Origin: a virus | IMG/VR virus record: IMGVR_UViG_3300030294_000005 | Location: 62,001 to 126,000 of that record | Direction: 5' to 3' (one strand) | DNA: 64,000 nt | Shown here: piece by piece, positions 60,149-64,000 of the stretch | Layout of the letters: every line of letters begins with the position of its first letter | Numbering within the stretch: position 1 is the stretch's first letter | Position numbers and translations under genes: made by a program | Notes under the pieces: model-generated | The model's database searches: none | What the model saw: the letters and a program-made list of their open reading frames with translations, nothing else | What the model was told of the DNA's origin: nothing

Positions 60149-60799
60149 ATGAAAATGTTTAAAGGAACATTATTTATAACAACAGATGTAAATATATTAC
60201 AGCAATTAGTATATAATAATAAAGTAATTATTATTGGAGAACCAGATCCAGCAATGATTAATGCATTAAATGCTGTAGTTGGGAGTATATTACTTCCTCC
60301 ATATTTAGCTATGATGGCACAGATGGATGGAAATATTAATGAATTTTATAATCAATACTATCTACATCTATATACAAAAGAGCCACAAGAGTTTATAGCT
60401 ACAATATTAAAAGCTTTAACCCTTGGAAAAAATATAGTTATGTATTGTACTGAAGATGAATTTAAATTATGCGGTCAATTCTTATTACAATTCTTACAGA
60501 AAGATTTTGGGATAGTAGTAGGAACGCAAAACAATCAATTCTATTTTGATCCAGCATATACACCTACAGTAACTACATTACTATATATAAATGATCTAGT
60601 TACTGCAGATGAATTATTTATGTTGTATCCAGATACTATTCCAATCAATGATATAATATTACCAAAACTAGTTCAAGAACTTCATCCAGTTGTAGATGAA
60701 CAAACTAAAGATTCATATTTGAAATATTTTGGCGATTTAAATCATAGGGTTAAATTAAATCATAAATTTAGAAAGTCCCCAATATCAATGGGGATGTAA
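60149..60799 (+). CDS. hypothetical protein, paralog A
   Basis: 216 residues taking ATG at 60149 after AAAAGGATGCG (a GTG three bases before and an ATG six bases after are also possible). Blocks include INEFYNQYYLHLYTKEPQEF, then LTLGKNIVMYCTEDE and FLLQFLQKDFGIVVGTQNN. The next gene repeats this order, so the two are diverged duplicates. No family recognised. Confidence 0.5.
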   Translation: MKMFKGTLFITTDVNILQQLVYNNKVIIIGEPDPAMINALNAVVGSILLPPYLAMMAQMDGNINEFYNQYYLHLYTKEPQEFIATILKALTLGKNIVMYCTEDEFKLCGQFLLQFLQKDFGIVVGTQNNQFYFDPAYTPTVTTLLYINDLVTADELFMLYPDTIPINDIILPKLVQELHPVVDEQTKDSYLKYFGDLNHRVKLNHKFRKSPISMGM

Positions 60800-60801
60800 T
60801 A

Positions 60802-61278
60802 ATGCTTGTATTTGGAGATTATAATAGTTTACCTAGAGATGATAGATTTGTAACATTCAATTTATCATCTTTAATAGAGGGATTTGAAATGATAAATATA
60901 GTCCCTCCGTTTATAAAACAATTTAATGATGAAAAGCAATTTGATATAACATATGCAAATTATCTTATATCAGATGATAATGCTTTTTATGAAATGATGA
61001 AAGTTATTATGAGTATATATATGGCTAAGAATGTATATATACTTGTGACAAAGGACGAAACTAGTATCTTTGAGATATTAACGGAATCGTTTCAAAAGTT
61101 TATTCAACAAAGGTACGGAGTAATATCTAGTAATATAAATTGTATTGAAGATTTAGAATATATAGATGATAATCAACAATTTTCTATACAAGGTCTATTT
61201 AATTTAGATATTGATAAAACTAGATTTTGCTATATGTACTATACAAAGTATCCAGAAGAGTTAAAAGTGGAAGAATAG
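60802..61278 (+). CDS. hypothetical protein, paralog B
   Basis: 158 residues, beginning 2 bases after paralog A. FDITYANYLISDDNAFYEMM, then MAKNVYILVTKDETSIFEIL and FQKFIQQRYGVISS line up with the corresponding blocks of paralog A. Ends at a terminator that overlaps its stop codon. No family recognised. Confidence 0.5.
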   Translation: MLVFGDYNSLPRDDRFVTFNLSSLIEGFEMINIVPPFIKQFNDEKQFDITYANYLISDDNAFYEMMKVIMSIYMAKNVYILVTKDETSIFEILTESFQKFIQQRYGVISSNINCIEDLEYIDDNQQFSIQGLFNLDIDKTRFCYMYYTKYPEELKVEE

Positions 61279-61303
61279 AGATATTCTTCTGCTTATATTT
61301 TTT
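61270..61303 (+). terminator. Rho-independent terminator
   Basis: Stem GAAGAATA/TATTCTTC with a GAGA loop, then TGCTTATATTTTTTTA. Ends the 57933-61278 operon; overlaps the last codons of paralog B. Confidence 0.75.
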
Positions 61304-61328
61304 TATTTACATAGAGGAGAATAGATAA

Positions 61329-61700
61329 ATGCTATATTATGATAAAGTACCAAATAATATATTGGTTCTTAGAGAGAAAGAAATATCTGTAATTGAATTT
61401 ATAGATTTATTTAAAGAATATGAAAATAATGATGTATTAGTAAATACATTTACTCAAGGATTTTGTTATTGGTTTGCTTTTATATTAAAAACTAGATTTA
61501 AAGATAGTGAAATATATTATAATACTGAAGATCATTTCATGATTAAATTAAATGATAAACTTTATGATATTACTGGAGATTGTACTGATAATTGGAATAA
61601 TAATTGTTTATATTTATGGAATGATTTTATTATTAAATATCCAAACGAATCTAAATGTATAATCAGAGATGTCATAGAAAAGAAAAATACTAAATTTTAA
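61329..61700 (+). CDS. small protein with Cys/His/Asp arrangement (papain-like?)
   Basis: 123 residues. VNTFTQGFCYWFAFILKTRF near 45 and EIYYNTEDHFMIKLNDKLYDITGDCTD (about 70-96, given in parts: EDHFMIKLN then YDITGDC) place Cys, His and Asp as in NlpC/P60-like or transglutaminase-like hydrolases. A related unnamed family exists in Clostridia and their phages. Starts after AGAGGAGAATAGATAA. Catalysis is inferred from the order of residues only. Confidence 0.45.
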   Translation: MLYYDKVPNNILVLREKEISVIEFIDLFKEYENNDVLVNTFTQGFCYWFAFILKTRFKDSEIYYNTEDHFMIKLNDKLYDITGDCTDNWNNNCLYLWNDFIIKYPNESKCIIRDVIEKKNTKF

Positions 61701-61737
61701 ATCTAAGATTAACATTTTATTAAAAGAGGTGATTATA

Positions 61738-62007
61738 ATGATAAGTATAACTGAATTAGGATTTAAAAGTTTTGAGGATATTGCAAATATAGATTTTTCT
61801 TTATTATATCCACAACAACTTATAGTAGGTGGAGTAGAACCGCTGCTTAATAAATATTATGAAAGAAGAGTACAAAATACACAAAATTCGTTTAATAAAG
61901 ATGTACATGATATGATTAAAGAATTTAAATGTATATGTAAATATAGAAAAAGAATAATAAATAGACAAAGATTATATGATAAGAGAAAGAAACGTGGATT
62001 AATATGA
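61738..62007 (+). CDS. hypothetical basic protein
   Basis: 89 residues from MISITELGFKSFEDIANIDF; the ATG follows AAGAGGTGATTATA. C-terminus very basic (CKYRKRIINRQRLYDKRKKR). Overlaps the next gene by ATGA. No family recognised; a nucleic-acid-binding tail is likely. Confidence 0.5.
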   Translation: MISITELGFKSFEDIANIDFSLLYPQQLIVGGVEPLLNKYYERRVQNTQNSFNKDVHDMIKEFKCICKYRKRIINRQRLYDKRKKRGLI

Positions 62008-62816
62008 TTAGTCAATTATATAAAAGAATAAATTATTCTTCAGAATTTTCATATATTATATCAAGATATATAAGAGAATATGATATATCAAAAGCAAATA
62101 TAAATATATTATATTCTTTAAATTTAATAACTAAATCTCAATATGAATATTTAGATAAAGCAGATAGAATGGAAAGACAGGTTATAATAGGATTGATGCA
62201 ACAGAAAGATAATAACATTTCTATTGCATTGAAAAAAGGAATAATAGAAGCAAAGGAACAATTCTTTGTTTCAAATAATATACAAGATAATGAAGTATTA
62301 TGTATAAAGAATGATGCTATATTTCTTATAGATAAGATAGCAGTAAATACTAAGTTTGGTATCGTTGAATTTAAAAATAAAAATACATATACTTCATATT
62401 ATAAATTACCATATAATAATATTGAATTATATTATTATATTGATATAGTAAATAATTTAGAAGTCTTAACCGTTAAAGGAATAAAAGAAGATGCTGCAGT
62501 ATTACATAATAATTACTTTATAGAATTTCTAAAGGTTCTATTCTGTTCAACAGAGACAGAATCAATAGAAGATACTATAGCATTATTAGTTACTTTTTAT
62601 AATAATTATATACAGTTAAATTTAGAAACAGAATATTATAGAGAGTTCAATTCTGAATCTTTAATAAGATTAAAAAGAATGTCTAGATTGTATTCTTTTA
62701 AAGCTGACTTCTTAGAAGAGAAGAATAAGGAGTATATAGATATATCTTTTAATCTTAATATATTAAGATTCCTGCATCAAATCTATTCTGGATTATTATT
62801 TTCTAGAAAAAGATAA
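62004..62816 (+). CDS. conserved-looking hypothetical protein
   Basis: 270 residues. Blocks FSYIISRYIREYDISKANIN near 17, LKKGIIEAKEQFFVSNNIQD near 78, ALKNDAIF-like AIFLIDKIAVNTKFGIVEFK and YKLPYNNIELYYYIDIVNN. I recall the same order in unnamed proteins of large Firmicutes phages. The C-terminal 100 residues are helical. Translationally coupled to the upstream basic protein. Confidence 0.5.
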   Translation: MISQLYKRINYSSEFSYIISRYIREYDISKANINILYSLNLITKSQYEYLDKADRMERQVIIGLMQQKDNNISIALKKGIIEAKEQFFVSNNIQDNEVLCIKNDAIFLIDKIAVNTKFGIVEFKNKNTYTSYYKLPYNNIELYYYIDIVNNLEVLTVKGIKEDAAVLHNNYFIEFLKVLFCSTETESIEDTIALLVTFYNNYIQLNLETEYYREFNSESLIRLKRMSRLYSFKADFLEEKNKEYIDISFNLNILRFLHQIYSGLLFSRKR

Positions 62817-62837
62817 ATAAATATAGGGGGTATTATA

Positions 62838-63422
62838 ATGAAAATTATTAATTTAAGAAAAGGTGATAAATTAAAATATGTTAAAAGTGCTGTAATGGCT
62901 GGTGCTTGCGAAGGTCAAATTAGTATTATACATTCTGCCAAAAATGAAGACATATCTATAAGTGGTGGAGTTTATGGTATACCTATAAATGGATTATGTG
63001 AGAATTATAAATTTATTAAAGAAGATGGTACTTTAGAAGATATAACTAAAGGATTAGGATATACCGATTTTATAGTAAGAGCAAAAAATTTAGCATTAGC
63101 ATGTTATAAAATAGGAATTGGACAACCATATAGTATAGATTTACCAAAAGAATATTTAAATGAATTAATGCAAGATACATTATTTCAGATATGTAGTTTA
63201 GACGATTCTGCTGCTATTACTCCAGAAAAAAGTCATAAAAATTGGATGGATAGAAAAATTAGATATGGATGGATATATGGTGAAACTGAAAATTTAGAAA
63301 AGAAAACTCATCCAAATCTAATCCCATTTAATAGTCTTTCTGAAATAGAAAAAAATAAATATGTAATAAATAATTTAATGTATAAAGAATTTGAAAAGTT
63401 ATGGAATGAGATATTTAAATAA
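62838..63422 (+). CDS. RyR-domain protein
   Basis: 194 residues. Residues about 140-190 read HKNWMDRKIRYGWIYGETEN, then THPNLIPFNSLSEIEKNKY, matching the RyR domain (WaxxRxxxGWxYG...HPxLvPYxxLxxxEK), first known from ryanodine receptors and widespread in bacteria and phages. The N-terminal part (LRKGDKLKYVKSAVMAGACE) is unassigned. RyR domains bind ligands, probably nucleotides, in other contexts; the phage role is unknown. Starts after AGGGGGTATTATA. Confidence 0.8.
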   Translation: MKIINLRKGDKLKYVKSAVMAGACEGQISIIHSAKNEDISISGGVYGIPINGLCENYKFIKEDGTLEDITKGLGYTDFIVRAKNLALACYKIGIGQPYSIDLPKEYLNELMQDTLFQICSLDDSAAITPEKSHKNWMDRKIRYGWIYGETENLEKKTHPNLIPFNSLSEIEKNKYVINNLMYKEFEKLWNEIFK

Positions 63423-63446
63423 TATAATTAGGGGATGGGATATCAT

Positions 63447-63722
63447 ATGTTTAAAAAATTAAGAAAATGGTATGTATTAAATTTATATAAAAAATTTGAT
63501 ACAACTGCTAACTTAGCTTATCATCTATATAAAAGATGGTTGATAATAAATATTATAGGATTTATCATATCATTTATTTTATATATGAGTTTTAGATTTA
63601 ATTTTATTAAATGCAATGATGGATCTATTTTAATAAGTACTTTTATGATAATGATTTGTTTTATAGGATGGAGTGTAACATCTATCGCTGGAATGAAAGA
63701 TAATTCGAGGAAAATAAAATGA
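63447..63722 (+). CDS. small two-TM membrane protein
   Basis: 91 residues from MFKKLRKWYVLNLYKKFDTT (ATG chosen by AGGGGATGGGATATC spacing). Basic N-terminus, then two hydrophobic segments (WLIINIIGFIISFILYMSFR and LISTFMIMICFIGWSVTSIA). Membrane protein of unknown function, overlapping the next gene by ATGA. A role in host membrane change or superinfection is possible but unsupported. Confidence 0.5.
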   Translation: MFKKLRKWYVLNLYKKFDTTANLAYHLYKRWLIINIIGFIISFILYMSFRFNFIKCNDGSILISTFMIMICFIGWSVTSIAGMKDNSRKIK

Positions 63723-63949
63723 AAAAATGTTTTGGTAATTATTTTGTAGAAAATATGTGTGAAGATCATAGCTGTACAGAAAAAGGGTGTTTTGCTAGAA
63801 CAATGATCAGTAGAGGTGCATGTGCATGTCCTTATAAAGAAAATTGTACTTTATTAACACAAAGAAGACAAACAAATTATAGAAAAGAGAATAATCGTAA
63901 AATATCAGATTGTGGATATTATGAAGAGTATTCTAATAAAAGATGTTGA
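63719..63949 (+). CDS. small Cys-rich protein
   Basis: 76 residues with 10 or more Cys (MCEDHSCTEKGCFARTMISR, then ACACPYKENC, then CGYYEEYSNKRC) and many Arg/Lys in the second half. The Cys spacing suggests zinc knuckles. Coupled to the two-TM gene by an ATGA overlap. After its stop the remaining 51 bases of the window show nothing supportable. Confidence 0.5.
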   Translation: MKKCFGNYFVENMCEDHSCTEKGCFARTMISRGACACPYKENCTLLTQRRQTNYRKENNRKISDCGYYEEYSNKRC

Positions 63950-64000
63950 TAATTACAATTCATTGATAAACTAGATATTATTGTTAAACTTATCTGAACA

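Overview
The window is an extremely AT-rich, densely coded piece of a large tailed-phage genome with Clostridia-like or other low-GC Firmicutes-like expression signals: strong AGGAGG-type ribosome binding sites, some TTG starts, many short hairpin-plus-U terminators, and all three stop codons in use. The evidence for a large ('jumbo') myovirus-type phage is a 3,582-residue tape measure protein carrying two wall-degrading domains, a block of baseplate-like and tail-like proteins, a phage-encoded multisubunit RNA polymerase beta subunit, and nucleotide-metabolism genes mixed with many small unknown genes. I saw no tRNA, rRNA, CRISPR array or insertion sequence.

Layout. (1) 1-5121, plus strand: end of an unknown gene, a free-standing HNH-like homing endonuclease, an abundant-looking unknown protein behind its own promoter, a PC4/YdbC-like protein, a PIN-like protein and a hub-like structural protein. 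(2) 5152-12577, minus: four tandem paralogous virion-type proteins, a two-TM protein and a 465-residue protein. (3) 12760-18588, plus: structural protein, seven-bladed RCC1-like propeller, large baseplate-wedge-like protein and a 307-residue protein. (4) 18634-36417, minus: small genes, RusA resolvase, SH3-containing tail protein, the tape measure, a DUF5662-like protein and small genes. (5) 36537-41780, plus: the RNA polymerase beta subunit alone. (6) 41823-47745, minus: fibronectin-III fibre, short single-gene cassettes, WG-repeat protein, ThyX, a probable small RNA and thymidylate kinase. (7) 47847-63949, plus: tandem HTH/alpha-CTD-like regulators, three proteins with HExxH motifs, deoxyribosyltransferase, DnaQ-like exonuclease, RNase H, Dam-type methylase, pseudokinase-like and RyR-domain proteins, and many unknown genes.

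Two themes tie the window together. First, a promoter-like motif (AATTATATATTATAA, 2-4 bases, then TGAATAAA) sits about 18-36 bases before the start of many genes on both strands. It resembles the AT-rich early promoters of phiKZ-type phages and is a good candidate for recognition by the phage's own polymerase. Second, a short (I/L/V)-x-E-(S/A) motif, which fits the T4-type prohead-protease consensus, recurs near the N-termini of the four paralogs, of other structural proteins and of the polymerase beta subunit. Beta also has an N-terminal module of a type I associate with phage head proteins. Together these suggest that beta is part of a packaged, proteolytically matured virion RNA polymerase, with beta as one unsplit 1,747-residue chain. 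All functional calls come from reading motifs by eye; no database search was run.
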